Origin: an uncultured Prevotellaceae bacterium
GTDB lineage: Bacteria; Bacteroidota; Bacteroidia; Bacteroidales; Bacteroidaceae
DNA: 64,000 nucleotides
Direction of reading: 5' to 3'
Assembly: GCA_900314715.1 (NCBI GenBank)
Contig: OMWI01000042.1
Location: 1 to 64,000, forward strand
The notes beneath the pieces were generated by a model, which was not told where the DNA came from, did not search any database, and was given only the letters and a program-made list of their open reading frames with translations. Positions within the stretch are counted from its first letter, which is position 1; the number at the start of each line of letters is the position of its first letter. Shown in pieces: positions 27,334 to 36,198 of the stretch. The position numbers were made by a program, and so were the translations under genes.

Positions 27334-29310
27334 CTATAACTCCCATTTAACTCCTATTTTCCACGATCGGCCTGGCATTGGATAATATTGTACGATTTCA
27401 TATTGTTCATCAGTCAAGTTGATTAGGCTTGCCATAAGCGAGAGTTTATGTCTCCTCCATCGAAAATCATGGGAAGCAGTAAGGGTGTGTTCCCAATAGG
27501 AATGCAAGCGATACTCTGAGCGATGCATCACGTTGGAATATCGTTGTCCTTGCGCCATTACACTATATCCGATAGTAATCCATGGAGAACGAATAATTAA
27601 CGAACCATTGCCTGAATGCTTGGGAGTATAAGGTATCTGCTCGTCATTCTCCAATTTGTCGATTGCGTTTTGCAACATATACGAGGCAAGTAGTTGAACA
27701 TCCAAATTCCTTGAAACATTGACGTCAAGTCCCATCGTCACATCCAAACCCGTAATATCTACCTTCCCAAAGTTCACCATCTTCCAAAGATAAGTTGAAG
27801 GGTATGCAACTATCTTGTCATAAACCTTGTTATAATATAGGTCTGCCGTAGCATGGAAATCGACAACTTTCATGAGACGTTTTCCCCATGTCAATCCCAC
27901 ATTATATTCCATGGCTCGTTCTGGCAACAACTTATTATTTCCCATTCGTTGATAATAAAGGTCATTAAACGAGGGCATACGGAATGTGCTTTTCACCATC
28001 GCCCTTACAAAAAGCGTTTCATCCCTTAACAAACGATAGGACAACGACAAAGCGGGCGACAATCTTTTACGGTCATCAGGAGCAGTACCATTCTTCACAT
28101 GTTCATGGGCATAAGTGTAGAGAAGGAAGCCATCTGCCGTGAATCGCTTGTCAACATACTTGGCGGAAAGTACCGTAAGAGAAGTGAAACGAATCGGTTG
28201 CATCTTCACGGCGAAATTATTATGCAACTTATTCACCACCACGTCTTCAGCCACGGCGAAAGACAAATGACTCGTAGGTTTCCATCCTATCGTAGCCGAT
28301 AGATAGTATTCCTGTTGCCGATTGATGTCAGTCTGTTTTCCTCCTTGATATTTCAAGTTCACATCCTCATATTTGTCCCATGCGTAGTTGTATTTCAATC
28401 GTGCATTCAATTGCCATTGTGGGGAAAGAGGTTTCTGAAACGTCGTTTGTGCAAAGAAGTTCTCATTCCATAATCGTTCGTTAGCATCAGTATTATACAG
28501 TATAACTGCCCCTGGCAATCCTTGTTCAGACCGATAATAGGATGTCTTCACGTTCAGAAGACTACCATCGAGAAAATGATGATAGAGATTCACTTCGCCT
28601 TGACAACTCTCCACATCCGAATTGTATCTCTTCTCTTTTGTCTTCACATATCCATTCCGCAAAGTAAAAGGATATACTCCATCCGCTCGCATATACGACA
28701 CATGGGCAGCAAGAGAAGTCTGCTCTCCCACCCTTTGCCAATACGTCAGCGATGGAGTCACCCATCCGAAAGACCCTCCTTTGATATTGGCGCGAAGCAA
28801 ATAATCATGTTGGTCGAAAGACGGGCGTTCCGTTTCAATGGAAAGGACACCTGCCGAAGCATAATGCCTTGCACTCTGCATTTGGTCGTTAACTTGTCCG
28901 ATTGAGAAAGACAATTGCGAGAGGAAATCCGTCGTGTATCTACCAATATCCACTTGTCCTGCTTGTGCATTGCCAATAGCTACACCATCATAACTCACCA
29001 TCGTATGATGAGCACCGAGATTTCTCACCGAAACCGTTTTCATTCCACCGATACCGCCATAGTCGCGCACACTCGTACCAGCGAATTTCTTCACCGCATC
29101 AGCCAGCGAGACGATTCCCAAACGATTCAGTTGTTCTTGATTCATCACTTGCATGGGAGACGTGGACAGTACATTCTCGTTGATGGGATGAGAGCGCACC
29201 TCTACCTCCTCTATCGTATGTACCTTGTTAACGATAGAGTCCGTTTGTGCAAACACGCGACATGTTACCACAAACAATAGCAATATGATTATGACACGTA
29301 ATCTCAACAT
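27334..29310 (-). CDS. BtuB-like TonB-dependent cobalamin receptor
   Basis: 658 residues from ATG 29310. The same frame is open further upstream, but that part lies in the riboswitch. The signal peptide is MLRLRVIIILLLFVVTCRVFA. A TonB-box-like IEEVEVRSHP is followed by a plug (NRLGIVSLADAVKKFAG, GGIGGMKTVSVRNLGAHHT) and a 22-strand-type barrel ending in Leu, in the BtuB/FepA class. It imports B12 across the outer membrane with TonB energy. The cobalamin riboswitch in its leader and the BtuG-like gene 104 bp downstream support the substrate call. Confidence 0.85.
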   Translation of the reverse strand: MLRLRVIIILLLFVVTCRVFAQTDSIVNKVHTIEEVEVRSHPINENVLSTSPMQVMNQEQLNRLGIVSLADAVKKFAGTSVRDYGGIGGMKTVSVRNLGAHHTMVSYDGVAIGNAQAGQVDIGRYTTDFLSQLSFSIGQVNDQMQSARHYASAGVLSIETERPSFDQHDYLLRANIKGGSFGWVTPSLTYWQRVGEQTSLAAHVSYMRADGVYPFTLRNGYVKTKEKRYNSDVESCQGEVNLYHHFLDGSLLNVKTSYYRSEQGLPGAVILYNTDANERLWNENFFAQTTFQKPLSPQWQLNARLKYNYAWDKYEDVNLKYQGGKQTDINRQQEYYLSATIGWKPTSHLSFAVAEDVVVNKLHNNFAVKMQPIRFTSLTVLSAKYVDKRFTADGFLLYTYAHEHVKNGTAPDDRKRLSPALSLSYRLLRDETLFVRAMVKSTFRMPSFNDLYYQRMGNNKLLPERAMEYNVGLTWGKRLMKVVDFHATADLYYNKVYDKIVAYPSTYLWKMVNFGKVDITGLDVTMGLDVNVSRNLDVQLLASYMLQNAIDKLENDEQIPYTPKHSGNGSLIIRSPWITIGYSVMAQGQRYSNVMHRSEYRLHSYWEHTLTASHDFRWRRHKLSLMASLINLTDEQYEIVQYYPMPGRSWKIGVKWEL

Positions 29311-29344
29311 TCCCCAACCTTCCTCGAGATTGAAAAACAAAATA

Positions 29345-29495
29345 AACATGCAATGGCAGGTCTTCTGACTCGTAGCCTGAGCGCAAACGCCTTCCCGAAT
29401 AGAAATCAGTGGCATCTTGTTTGCCTCACATAAAGGCTACATACAGCAGCGGGACTGTTTGGGATTCTCACCCAATTCCCTTTTTAATCAAGTAT
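29345..29495 (-). promoter_or_regulatory. Cobalamin (B12) riboswitch
   Basis: On the minus strand, GGGAATTGGGTGAGAATCCC is followed by CAGTCCCGCTGCTGT, then GCCACTGATTTC, GGGAAGGCG, and finally GAGTCAGAAGACCTGCC. These are the conserved blocks of the B12-box riboswitch in the correct order. It lies between a clear promoter and the BtuB-like gene. Adenosyl- or methylcobalamin binding would repress the receptor. Confidence 0.92.
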
Positions 29496-29512
29496 ATGAA
29501 CCTATTGCGTTT

Positions 29513-29544
29513 GCAAAGTTACAAATAAAACATGACTCTGCAAA
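29513..29544 (-). promoter_or_regulatory. Promoter of the riboswitch-BtuB-BtuG transcript
   Basis: Minus-strand TTTG (29541-29544), 19-bp spacer and TAACTTTGC (29513-29521): a full match to the Bacteroidota promoter consensus, just upstream of the riboswitch. Confidence 0.8.
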
Positions 29545-29591
29545 AGAAAAACTATGATTTGTGTGTTTAATGACTAACGACTATCGTCTTA

Positions 29592-29747
29592 TACAACACA
29601 AATCAATAGTTTACACTATACAAACCATACGTTTTATACTATACAAACGATACATTTACGCTATACAAACGATACGTTTATACTACACAAACGATACGTT
29701 TACACAACATAAACCATACGTTTCTTCAAAAGAAAGCGATGGTTTCT
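29592..29747. repeat. 22-bp tandem palindromic array A
   Basis: About seven imperfect 22-bp units of the type ACAAACGATACGTTTATACT. Each is built around a short palindrome (AAAC/GTTT about GATAC). The last unit (AAAGCGATGGTTTCT) closely resembles the last unit of array B at 42697-42806. Confidence 0.7.
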
Positions 29748-29754
29748 GATATAA

Positions 29755-30414
29755 TTAAAGGTCTATCTTATATCCAACGGTAAGCATGAAGACACTATTC
29801 TTCATTTTCTTTTCCGTTTCCAAATCTAAGACATTGATATTGGTAAGACCAAACACATAACGCGCGTCAATGACAACATGGTTATCAAACTCATAAGACA
29901 AGCCAACGGGTATGGAGAAGTCCACCTTATGACATCCATCATAGAAACTTTCGCCCGTAGGAGCGAATCCTTCCTTATCTTCAAACAAGAATTTCAGTTT
30001 GGCATTAGTCAAGAAAGAAACTTGCACACCAGCCTTGACTGCCAATCCCTTATATAGATAAACATTGGCAACAATGGGAAGATTGATGTAACCCAACTCT
30101 ATTTTCGTATCCTTGATTGACATGTTGGGAGTCACGTAATCTTTCCACTTACTGCCTTGTAATGTATAGTTCAAACCAGCTGCCAATCCCAACATATCAG
30201 TTACTTGATATTCCAACTCAGCACCAAACAAGGCACCAGGTAACACCTCGTTATCCAAATCATAATCATCAGTCACGGAAAGTTTGGGCATATTCGTCAA
30301 CTTAGACAGCAACAATCCCGTCTTGGGTTGCAAACTGATAGTACCTTCTCTATACTGTGCGTTGGCACTTAATGAAATCATGATGGAGACCATCCATAAT
30401 AAAAACTTTCTCAT
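29755..30414 (-). CDS. Outer-membrane beta-barrel protein (porin-family type)
   Basis: 219 residues from ATG 30414. Longer frames reach 30528, but the -7 box at 30444-30452 makes the upstream starts unlikely. The signal peptide is MRKFLLWMVSIMISLSANA. The mature part is amphipathic beta strands (FGAELEYQVTDMLGLAAGLN, VIDARYVFGLTNIN) ending MLTVGYKIDL, the pattern of small Bacteroidota outer-membrane barrels of about 8 strands. Function beyond the barrel is unknown. Confidence 0.75.
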   Translation of the reverse strand: MRKFLLWMVSIMISLSANAQYREGTISLQPKTGLLLSKLTNMPKLSVTDDYDLDNEVLPGALFGAELEYQVTDMLGLAAGLNYTLQGSKWKDYVTPNMSIKDTKIELGYINLPIVANVYLYKGLAVKAGVQVSFLTNAKLKFLFEDKEGFAPTGESFYDGCHKVDFSIPVGLSYEFDNHVVIDARYVFGLTNINVLDLETEKKMKNSVFMLTVGYKIDL

Positions 30415-30443
30415 CTTCTTACTCGACATTATTGAAATATACC

Positions 30444-30452
30444 GCAAAATTA
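30444..30452 (-). promoter_or_regulatory. -7 box for the beta-barrel gene
   Basis: Minus-strand TAATTTTGC matches the -7 consensus, 30 bp before ATG 30414. Confidence 0.5.
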
Positions 30453-30513
30453 CAACTATTTTTTGAAAGTAATACCATATCATGTCGATAAATATGCAAA
30501 TATCACCTAACAT

Positions 30514-30547
30514 TTTGGTGTTTATCAATTATTTTGTATATCTTTGC
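30514..30547 (+). promoter_or_regulatory. Promoter of lemA
   Basis: TTTG (30514-30517), 21-bp spacer and TATCTTTGC (30539-30547) match the Bacteroidota consensus. ATG 30600 follows. Confidence 0.75.
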
Positions 30548-30599
30548 GGTATAGAAATGTAAATCATGAATTATCAACAAACTTAATATCAATAAAACC

Positions 30600-31184
30600 A
30601 TGACAACAATTTCAATTATCATTCTAATCATCGTACTCGGTGTATTGTTCTATGTTTTTAACACCCAACGCGAATTGGTTCGCCTCGACGAACTTTGCAA
30701 AAACGCTTTCAGTCAGATTGCCGTTCAGTTGAATTCCCGTTGGGATGCAGTATTGGCTCTTGCTAAAATGGCAGCGCAATACTCCAAGCATGAGTCGGAA
30801 ACCATTATCAAGACCATCCAAGCACGTAGGATGGACGGACAAGTAAAGACGGCAGCAGAGGCAAACGAGCAACAAGGTGCCTTTGCACAAGTACTCGGAC
30901 GATTGATAGCCGTTGGTGAGGCTTATCCAGAATTGAAAGCCAACGAGCAATATTCTAAGACGATGGACGGAATCAACGATTATGAAGAGAAGGTTCGTCA
31001 AAGTCGTATGGTGTACAACGATACCGCTACGAAGATGAACCGCATGGTGCGCCAATGGCCATCATCCATCGTTGCCTCCATGTTGCATTTCAACGAGCGC
31101 GAATATCTGACCGTTGACGAGGAAAAGAAATCCGCTTATCCCAACCTTGACGATGTCTTCAAGACCAATAATGAGCAAGCATAG
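30600..31184 (+). CDS. lemA: LemA family membrane protein
   Basis: 194 residues, the usual LemA length. A single N-terminal membrane helix (ISIIILIIVLGVLFYVF) is followed by the LemA helical domain: NTQRELVRLDELCKNAFSQI, VQLNSRWDAVLALAKMA, and the ending SAYPNLDDVFKTNNEQA. LemA proteins are anchored with most of the chain outside or cytosolic depending on species; function is unclear. The stop overlaps the next gene by 14 bp, so the DUF2207 protein is its partner. Confidence 0.9.
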   Translation: MTTISIIILIIVLGVLFYVFNTQRELVRLDELCKNAFSQIAVQLNSRWDAVLALAKMAAQYSKHESETIIKTIQARRMDGQVKTAAEANEQQGAFAQVLGRLIAVGEAYPELKANEQYSKTMDGINDYEEKVRQSRMVYNDTATKMNRMVRQWPSSIVASMLHFNEREYLTVDEEKKSAYPNLDDVFKTNNEQA

Positions 31185-32883
31185 GTTTCTCATCTGCATC
31201 ATCTTATTGATGCTTCTGATGGTTGTAGACGTATCGGCTCGTCCGCGTCTGAATGACCTGAACATCTACGTGGAGTTATTTGACAACGGTGACGCGCGTA
31301 TAACGGAAAGTCGACTCATGGAAATCGACAACGAAGGTACGGAGTGTTACATCGTGATAGAAAACTTGAACGGTAGTGAGGTGAATGATTTGGGCGTATC
31401 GGATGAAACTGGTTTGCAATACAGGAACATCGGTGAATGGGACATAGATAGGGATCGTGCGTGGAAAGCTGGTAAATGTGGCATTGTTTACAAGCGTTCT
31501 GGCTACGAACTGTGTTGGGGCTTAGGCAATGCAGGAACGCGCGAGTACAAGACCTGTTATACGGTTACCAATCTCGTGAAAGCATACGACGATGCCGATG
31601 GTTTCAACTATATGTTCGTTGCGGAGGATTTAACTCCTTCTCCTCAACACGTCAAACTTATCATCATGAAGCCCAATACCCCATTCTATCCTGATACGGT
31701 TGGCGTTTGGGCATTCCGCTATCATGGAAACATCATGGTGGAAGACAGTTGCATCGTAGCGGAGAGTTCAGAACCATTTACTACTGAAAGCGCAATGGTC
31801 GTAATGGCTCGTTTTCCCAAAGGCATGTTCCAGCCTAATGATGTCAGACAAGGTAACTTTGAGCAATTGCAAGAACGAGCATTCGAAGGGAGCGACTACG
31901 TTTATGTGGACAATCGCACTTGGTGGGAGAAATTGAAAGACAACATCGAAATGTTGATTTTAATGTCGTTTGTCTTTCTCACCATGTTCTCTCCATTATT
32001 GTACGTAATATACAGATGGTGGAAGAAACGTAGGTTTCGCAAGCAATTGGAAAAGGAACTAACATGGTATAGAGACATTCCCTATCAAGGCGACTTACAT
32101 CATTCCAATGCCGTTTGCAACGCTATCGGATATGGTAGTTTTTACAACACGAAAAACTTGTTGATCGGATATGGTAGTTTTTACGACACGAAAAACTTGT
32201 TGAGCGCCTACATCATGCGCATGTTGTATCGTGGCGAGTTGGTCATCAAGGAAGAATCTAATCCTGACTCTGCCAAGGTGAAACAATACATGGGAATTGG
32301 AAGGGCACCAAGCATCAACACCAACAATAAGGACGGTCGTTTAGAGAATCGTCTTTACCAAATCTTTACGAAAGCAGCTGGCGAAGACCAGATTCTACAA
32401 CCGAAAGAATTGGAAAGGTGGATGGGTAAGAATTGGAGGGAATTGGAAGGTTTCGTGAATCAATTGAAACCCGATATGTCTTTGAACCAATGTAAGAACG
32501 AGATAGAACAGGTAAGGCAATTGGCTGGCCTGCGAAAATTTCTCTTAGACTTCACGCTTGTCAATGAGCGTCATGCAAAGGAAGTTTCTCTATGGAAAGA
32601 CTATCTGATATATGCCTCGCTCTTCGGTATTGCCGACCAAGTGAGAAAAGACATGCAAGCCATCAACCCCGAATTCTTCAAGATGGACAAGATGGCGCAA
32701 CAGATGGCAGACAGTACCGTTATCCTTATCCCGAATCTCTCTAATGCTACCTTAAACGGTACGCAAAGGGTAAGACAAAAAATCGATGAAAGAGAAGCAA
32801 GGGCCTTAGGAGGCGGCGGCTCATCCTCATGGGGAGGCGGCGGTGGTTTCTCTGGTGGCGGTCACGGTGGTGGCGTAAGATAA
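31171..32883 (+). CDS. DUF2207-family membrane protein (LemA partner)
   Basis: 570 residues from ATG 31171, overlapping lemA. It has a signal peptide (RFLICIILLMLLMVVDVSA). An extracytoplasmic DUF2207 beta domain (about 25-240) follows. A membrane helix (about 260-285, MLILMSFVFLTMFSPLLYVI) leads to a cytosolic helical domain. The end is Gly/Ser-rich (SSSWGGGGGFSGGGHGGG), as in many LemA-linked proteins. A 13-residue segment (IGYGSFYNTKNLL) is duplicated in tandem at 32125-32202. A shared envelope function with LemA is inferred from the overlap. Confidence 0.85.
   Translation: MSKHRFLICIILLMLLMVVDVSARPRLNDLNIYVELFDNGDARITESRLMEIDNEGTECYIVIENLNGSEVNDLGVSDETGLQYRNIGEWDIDRDRAWKAGKCGIVYKRSGYELCWGLGNAGTREYKTCYTVTNLVKAYDDADGFNYMFVAEDLTPSPQHVKLIIMKPNTPFYPDTVGVWAFRYHGNIMVEDSCIVAESSEPFTTESAMVVMARFPKGMFQPNDVRQGNFEQLQERAFEGSDYVYVDNRTWWEKLKDNIEMLILMSFVFLTMFSPLLYVIYRWWKKRRFRKQLEKELTWYRDIPYQGDLHHSNAVCNAIGYGSFYNTKNLLIGYGSFYDTKNLLSAYIMRMLYRGELVIKEESNPDSAKVKQYMGIGRAPSINTNNKDGRLENRLYQIFTKAAGEDQILQPKELERWMGKNWRELEGFVNQLKPDMSLNQCKNEIEQVRQLAGLRKFLLDFTLVNERHAKEVSLWKDYLIYASLFGIADQVRKDMQAINPEFFKMDKMAQQMADSTVILIPNLSNATLNGTQRVRQKIDEREARALGGGGSSSWGGGGGFSGGGHGGGVR
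32125..32202 (+). repeat. 39-bp in-frame tandem duplication
   Basis: Copies 32125-32163 and 32164-32202 differ at one base (AAC versus GAC), giving IGYGSFYNTKNLL then IGYGSFYDTKNLL. The near-identity points to recent slippage. Confidence 0.9.
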
Positions 32884-32930
32884 GCCCATCAACCCCATTA
32901 ACCCCACAAAGCCCATTAACCCCATCAAGC

Positions 32931-32965
32931 AAAAAGGCTATAGCCCCCACAGCTATAGCCTTTTT
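32931..32965. terminator. Bidirectional terminator between DUF2207 gene and leuB
   Basis: AAAAAGGCTATAGC (32931-32944) pairs perfectly with GCTATAGCCTTTTT (32952-32965), giving A/T tails on both sides. It serves the convergent genes ending at 32883 and 32969. Confidence 0.9.
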
Positions 32966-32968
32966 CTT

Positions 32969-34030
32969 TCAAGCATTCTTGATATAATTCACTATCCACT
33001 CTCCTACCTCTTTCGTGCCATAATGTGCACCTCCATCAACCTGAATCTCTGGCGTGCGGACATTGGCAGCAAGACTCTCATCAACGGCCTTGCGAATCAA
33101 CGCTCCTTCTTCCTTCAATCCAAAATGTTCAAGTAGCATAGCTGCGGATAGTATTTGCGCCAATGGATTAGCCAAGTTCTTCCCTGCTGCTTGTGGCCAA
33201 CTGCCATGAACAGGTTCAAACAATGGCGTATGTTCTCCGAGTGAAGCAGAGGGTTGCAATCCCATCGAACCCGTGATGCAACTTGTTTCATCGGTCAGAA
33301 TGTCTCCAAATGTATTCTCTGTGACAATAACATCAAAGAAACGTGGTTCGGTAAGCACACGCATCGAAGCATTATCAATAAACATATAATCTACTGTCAC
33401 CTCTGGATATTGCGGTTCCATCTCCTTGGCAATCTGACGCCACAGACGACTTGAGGCCAACACATTCGCCTTATCCACTACGGTTAGGTGTTTCTTACGT
33501 TTCATGGCGTATTCGAAAGAAACTTTCAAGATTCGTTCTATCTCATGACGATAATAGATATCCGTATCATACGCCTTGTCATTATCTTGGTATTTCTCTC
33601 CGAAATACATACCTCCTGTCAATTCACGAATGACGATGAAATCAGCACCACGCACCAATTCATCTTTCAACGGACTCTTATGTATCAAGCAATCGAAGGT
33701 GGCAACAGGACGAATGTTGGCAAACAAGCCCAACTTCTTACGCATGGCAAGTAAGCCTTGTTCTGGTCGAACCTTTGCCGTTGGGTCGTTATCGAATCGC
33801 AAATCACCGACGGCAGCAAACAATACGGCATCTGCTCGCATACATGTTTGGAATGTCTCTTCGGGAAACGGGTCGCCTACTTCATCAATGGCATGTGCGC
33901 CACAGATAGCTTCCTTATACTCGAATTCATGTCCACATTTCTCGGCAATGGCATTGAGCACTGCCAAACTTTGCTTCATTACCTCTGGTCCTATTCCATC
34001 ACCAGGAAGAACGGCTATTTTTAATTTCAT
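32969..34030 (-). CDS. leuB: 3-isopropylmalate dehydrogenase
   Basis: 353 residues, standard length. [11 protein letters not shown] at the start binds the cofactor. The substrate and metal region reads MFIDNASM and [13 protein letters not shown], then [26 protein letters not shown] closes the NAD site. It oxidises and decarboxylates 3-isopropylmalate to 2-oxoisocaproate in leucine synthesis. It is the last gene of the leuA-C-D-A2-B operon, 18 bp after leuA2, and is followed directly by a strong terminator. Confidence 0.95.
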   Translation of the reverse strand: MKLKIAVLPGDGIGPEVMKQSLAVLNAIAEKCGHEFEYKEAICGAHAIDEVGDPFPEETFQTCMRADAVLFAAVGDLRFDNDPTAKVRPEQGLLAMRKKLGLFANIRPVATFDCLIHKSPLKDELVRGADFIVIRELTGGMYFGEKYQDNDKAYDTDIYYRHEIERILKVSFEYAMKRKKHLTVVDKANVLASSRLWRQIAKEMEPQYPEVTVDYMFIDNASMRVLTEPRFFDVIVTENTFGDILTDETSCITGSMGLQPSASLGEHTPLFEPVHGSWPQAAGKNLANPLAQILSAAMLLEHFGLKEEGALIRKAVDESLAANVRTPEIQVDGGAHYGTKEVGEWIVNYIKNA

Positions 34031-34048
34031 AAATATATAGTTTAAATT

Positions 34049-35593
34049 TTACATTTCATCCTCGAACATATTGAGCATTTTAAACGTTGCCTTGATAGCA
34101 GCTTCTGTCTGGTCAGCATCCAAGCCTCGTGTGCGAATCACCTTACCATTGTTGTTCCATGTAATAATGGTTTGCACCAACGCATCGGTACGACCACCAG
34201 GAGGAATACTCACCGTATAGTTTGCCAAAACGGGGAAAGTGCGATTGAGATTATACTTGTAAATCTTCCTCAATGCCTTCACGAACGCATCATACTGACC
34301 ATCACCCGTGGAGTCGGCTGCATATTCCTGACCGTTGATTTCCACTTTGATGGAAGCAAGCGGTTTCAAGCCGTATGACGTACATACCATATAACTGAGC
34401 AAACGAACTTTATCCTCGGGTACGGAATGCTTGAGCACATCGCTAACGATATATGGTAAGTCTTCTTGTGTCACCAATTCCTTGCGGTCTCCTAACTCCG
34501 TAATTCTCTCCGTCACCTTCTTGGTTTGTTCAGGCGTTAGTTCAAGACCTAATTCCTGTAGGTTTTTGGCGATGTTTGCCTTACCCGAATTCTTACCCAA
34601 AGCATATTCCCGCTTGCGTCCGAAACGTTCTGGAACGAGTTTGTTGCAATACAAATTGTCCTTATTATCGCCATCAGCATGTACACCAGCCACTTGGGTA
34701 AATACATTTTCACCCACGATAGGAACATTGGGCGCAATGGCAATGCCACTATATCCCTCTACCAAACGACTGATGTCATTCAGTTTGTCTTCCCTGATAT
34801 TGGTACGGGCATTGAAATGGTCTTTCAGAATTACCTGAACGCTTGCCAACGGTGCATTACCACATCGTTCTCCCAATCCGTTCACCGTTACATGCAATCC
34901 CTTACAACCACAAAGCACGGCTGCCAACGAATTGGATACCGCCAAATCATAATCATTGTGCGCATGGAAATCAAAATGCTTATCGGGATAACGCTTCATC
35001 ATCTTGCGCATGAACTCTATACATTGCAAGGGATTCATGATACCCAAGGTATCTGGAAGCATGAAGCGTTTAATGTTCGTCTTCGTCAATATGTCCATCA
35101 TCTCATAGACATATTCCACGGAATCAGACATTCCATTACTCCAATCTTCCAAGTAGAGATTCACGTCCATACCATGCATGTTCGCATATTCCACACATTG
35201 CATGATGTCTTCAATATGTTCCTGAGGTGTCTTCTCCAATTGTTGTTGACAATGTTTGAAAGACCCTTTTGCCAATAGGTTCACCACCTGACAACCACAA
35301 TCACGAATCCAGTCAATAGAGCGACAACCATCTACGAAGCCCAACACTTCCACCCTATCGAGTTTGTCAACGCTTTCCGCATAACGACAAATCATCTTCA
35401 CGGCATCTTTCTCTCCGTCGGAAACTCGTGCGGAGGCCACTTCTATGCGGTCAACATTCACCTCACTCAACAGATAACGTGCTATCATCAATTTCTCGTG
35501 AGGCAAGAACGACACGCCACTGGTTTGTTCGCCATCTCGAAGCGTACAATCCATAATCTCCACGAATGGCTGTCTTAACTGTCCGTTACTCAT
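34049..35593 (-). CDS. Second 2-isopropylmalate synthase-like enzyme (citramalate synthase type)
   Basis: 514 residues from ATG 35593, whose ATGA overlaps the leuD stop; an upstream ATG at 35611 is possible. The HMGL-like TIM barrel carries DCTLRDGEQTSGVSF and the metal site FDFHAHNDYDLAVSNS. A C-terminal LeuA dimer/allosteric domain (about 375-514; LASIKVEINGQEYAADSTGD) follows. It is clearly diverged from the leuA product at 37598-39097. In Bacteroidota leucine operons this second copy is usually annotated as isopropylmalate synthase-like or (R)-citramalate synthase (CimA), the latter making isoleucine from pyruvate. Sequence alone does not settle substrate. Confidence 0.8.
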   Translation of the reverse strand: MSNGQLRQPFVEIMDCTLRDGEQTSGVSFLPHEKLMIARYLLSEVNVDRIEVASARVSDGEKDAVKMICRYAESVDKLDRVEVLGFVDGCRSIDWIRDCGCQVVNLLAKGSFKHCQQQLEKTPQEHIEDIMQCVEYANMHGMDVNLYLEDWSNGMSDSVEYVYEMMDILTKTNIKRFMLPDTLGIMNPLQCIEFMRKMMKRYPDKHFDFHAHNDYDLAVSNSLAAVLCGCKGLHVTVNGLGERCGNAPLASVQVILKDHFNARTNIREDKLNDISRLVEGYSGIAIAPNVPIVGENVFTQVAGVHADGDNKDNLYCNKLVPERFGRKREYALGKNSGKANIAKNLQELGLELTPEQTKKVTERITELGDRKELVTQEDLPYIVSDVLKHSVPEDKVRLLSYMVCTSYGLKPLASIKVEINGQEYAADSTGDGQYDAFVKALRKIYKYNLNRTFPVLANYTVSIPPGGRTDALVQTIITWNNNGKVIRTRGLDADQTEAAIKATFKMLNMFEDEM

Positions 35594-36180
35594 GCGTTCT
35601 GCTGTTCCCATGCTTCCGTCTTATCTCTATTTTGTACCAGATAATCGATATCGTCCAACCCATTCATCAAGCAATGCTTCTTGTATGCATTGATTTCAAA
35701 ATGTTCGCTGTTACCCGTTTTCTTGTTGGTAACAGTCTGGTTGGGAAGATCTACTTCCACTTCCGTACCATGGTCTTCGGCTATGGATTGGAATAACTCT
35801 TGAAGGAAAGGTTCGCTTACCACGACGGGCAAGACGAAATTATTCAATTCATTATTCTTATGTATATCTGCGAAGAAAGAACTGATGACCACGCGGAAAC
35901 CATATCCCGCGATGGCCCAAGCAGCATGTTCGCGACTGGAACCAGAACCGAAATTCTTGCCCGCAACTAATATCACTCCCGAATAAGAGGAATCGTTCAA
36001 CACGAAATCTTTCTTTGGAGAACCATCTGCATTGTATCTCCAATCACGAAAAAGGTTATCTCCCATTCCCTCCTTATCGGTTGCCTTGAGAAAACGAGCA
36101 GGGATAATCTGGTCGGTATCTACATTCTCCAAGGGAAGGGGAATGCAAGTAGATGTGATGATATTGAATTTCTGTTTCAT
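35590..36180 (-). CDS. leuD: 3-isopropylmalate dehydratase small subunit
   Basis: 196 residues, standard. NVDTDQIIPARFLK and VAGKNFGSGSSREHAAWAI are the swivel-domain hallmarks that shape the substrate pocket. With LeuC it isomerises 2- to 3-isopropylmalate. It sits 18 bp after leuC and overlaps leuA2 by 4 bp. Confidence 0.95.
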   Translation of the reverse strand: MKQKFNIITSTCIPLPLENVDTDQIIPARFLKATDKEGMGDNLFRDWRYNADGSPKKDFVLNDSSYSGVILVAGKNFGSGSSREHAAWAIAGYGFRVVISSFFADIHKNNELNNFVLPVVVSEPFLQELFQSIAEDHGTEVEVDLPNQTVTNKKTGNSEHFEINAYKKHCLMNGLDDIDYLVQNRDKTEAWEQQNA

Positions 36181-36198
36181 TGCTAATGGATTTTATGG

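Noticed and set aside
29592-29747. Possible mini-CRISPR or iteron origin
   Set aside because: Units abut without spacers and have short degenerate palindromes; no replication gene adjoins this array.
29561-29749. 62-codon plus-strand frame with repeating peptide
   Set aside because: It is a translation of the 22-bp array, with no start signal or homologue.
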